Assembly (NCBI GenBank): GCA_010909725.1
Contig: JAACMV010000019.1
Span: forward strand, 434,001 to 498,000
Source: Picochlorum sp. 'celeri'
Taxonomy: Eukaryota > Chlorophyta > Trebouxiophyceae
Length of the DNA stretch: 64,000 nucleotides
Reading direction: 5' to 3'
The translations under genes and the position numbers were made by a program. The notes below the pieces were generated by a model, which worked only from the letters and a program-made list of their open reading frames with translations, had not been told where the DNA came from and made no database searches. How positions within the stretch are numbered: position 1 is the stretch's first letter; the number at the start of each line of letters is the position of its first letter. Below, piece after piece: positions 63,322-64,000 of this stretch.

Positions 63322-64000
63322 TTAGTTTCCTGGGACGAACTTGGTGGCGTTGGCGAAACCGTTGTTGACCTGTGGGTCAGCCAAGTGGTCAGCCAAGTTC
63401 TCGAGTGGTCCCTTTCCAGTCACAATAGCCTGGACGAAGAATCCGAACATGGAGAACATAGCAAGACGTCCGTTCTTGATCTCCTTCACCTTGAGCTCAG
63501 CAAAGGTGTCTGGGTCGTCAGCCAATCCCAATGGGTCGAAGGCCTCTCCTGGGTAGAGTGGGTCGAGTCCCTCTCCAGCTGGTCCTCCGTTGACTCTGTA
63601 TCCCTCAATGAGTCCCATGAGCACAACCTGGGTGAAGGTCACGGCAATGATGGACTGGGCGTGGATGAGAGCTGGGTTTCCGAGGTAGTTGAGTCCATCC
63701 TCAGAGAAGATGGAGGCACCAGCCTTGAACCACACAGCGGAGTCTCCGAAGTTGGCAGCTCCGTTGTTCTGGAGGAGCTCTGGGGTGAGGCACCCGAGGG
63801 CTCCCAACATGGCCCATCTGGCGTGGATCACCTCGCACTCTCTGTAGCGGGCAAAGGTCTCTGGGTCAGCAGAGAGACCGGCGGTATCCCATCCGTAGTC
63901 TCCTGGGAACTCACCAGTGAGGTATGGCACCTCTGGGGTGAATGGTCCCAAGAACTTGGCTCTGTCTGGGCCATAGAACTCCACGGCGGCGCGGGTCACC
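63322..64000 (-). CDS. Light-harvesting chlorophyll a/b protein (LHCII), 5' end outside window
   Basis: 226 residues to the stop at 63322; the start lies beyond the right edge. Three-helix LHC protein of the thylakoid that binds chlorophyll a/b and feeds photosystem II. Helix 1: [20 protein letters not shown]. Helix 2: [20 protein letters not shown]. Helix 3: [20 protein letters not shown] with [20 protein letters not shown] after it. The N-terminal trimerisation region reads EFYGPDR, Phe in place of the usual Trp of WYGPDR. Codon use is distinctly biased toward C-ending codons, unlike neighbours, as expected for very high expression. No intron in the visible part. It could be any of the Lhcb/Lhcp group. 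Confidence 0.95.
   Translation of the reverse strand, partial: VTRAAVEFYGPDRAKFLGPFTPEVPYLTGEFPGDYGWDTAGLSADPETFARYRECEVIHARWAMLGALGCLTPELLQNNGAANFGDSAVWFKAGASIFSEDGLNYLGNPALIHAQSIIAVTFTQVVLMGLIEGYRVNGGPAGEGLDPLYPGEAFDPLGLADDPDTFAELKVKEIKNGRLAMFSMFGFFVQAIVTGKGPLENLADHLADPQVNNGFANATKFVPGN

Noticed and set aside
1..64000. CRISPR arrays, transposons, prophage or viral genes, rRNA
   Set aside because: No repeat-spacer structure, transposase, integrase, capsid or rRNA sequence was recognised; all repeats found are short and intragenic or promoter elements.
1..64000. Selection for 3n stop-free introns as a regulated feature
   Set aside because: About 11 of 31 introns are multiples of three, as expected by chance, and only two are stop-free; the two cases are reported singly, not as a genome trend.

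Overview
The window is nuclear DNA from a photosynthetic eukaryote, most likely a green alga of prasinophyte or early chlorophyte type. The evidence is a chlorophyll a/b LHCII gene cut by the right edge, a plant-type sucrose-phosphate synthase, a plastid LHCII-phosphatase-like PP2C, plant-type cystathionine gamma-synthase, MRS2, an organellar adenylate kinase, GatB, and TOR and POLD1 of plant/animal type. The base composition is AT-leaning. The genes are packed tightly (about 31 in 64 kb). They carry 31 short spliceosomal introns, inferred here from reading frame and protein continuity. Most are 61-107 nt, but the first introns of the two MYST genes are 186 and 208 nt. Donors are mostly GTAYGT or GTRYGT, acceptors are YAG, and several introns carry CTGAC/CTAAC-like branch points. 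Nothing looks bacterial, viral or mobile.

Layout. 1-7392 (minus): TRAPPC8 (3' end outside the window), GatB, and a nine-repeat fibronectin III protein with a tail anchor. 7820-10604: an RNase P Rpr2-like subunit converging on an ABC1-type kinase, with overlapping stop codons. 10819-18006 (plus): SDR, mitochondrial carrier, sucrose-phosphate synthase and adenylate kinase. 18009-27473: TFIIH subunit TFB2, then divergently the 7.6 kb TOR kinase gene. 27496-30170: three genes of unknown function, two of them a divergent coiled-coil pair with in-frame tandem repeats. 30245-37711: an MRS2-like Mg transporter with a variant signature, ETF-alpha, POLD1 and an LHC-like membrane protein. 38079-46836: propionyl-CoA carboxylase alpha, a ubiquitin-like protein, an MTHFR-like protein, a membrane lipase and a TAP38/PPH1-like phosphatase. 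47064-52647: cystathionine gamma-synthase, a GNAT acetyltransferase, a POT peptide transporter and mitoribosomal mL54. 53321-64000: a SANT protein, two tandem MYST acetyltransferases, a polytopic metallophosphoesterase and LHCII.

Most genes are housekeeping functions and are not one pathway. The functional threads are carbon and amino-acid metabolism (SPS, PCCA, ETFA, CGS, MTHFR-like), growth control (TOR), chromatin (two MYST genes beside a SANT gene) and light harvesting (LHCII, LHC-like, TAP38-like). The strongest second-look points are very tight co-directional gene pairs that may be dicistronic, two stop-free introns of 3n length that hide in long open frames, a paralog-specific intron in the MYST pair, the MRS2 AMN signature and the uncharacterised coiled-coil pair. 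I did not find a convincing new multi-gene system.
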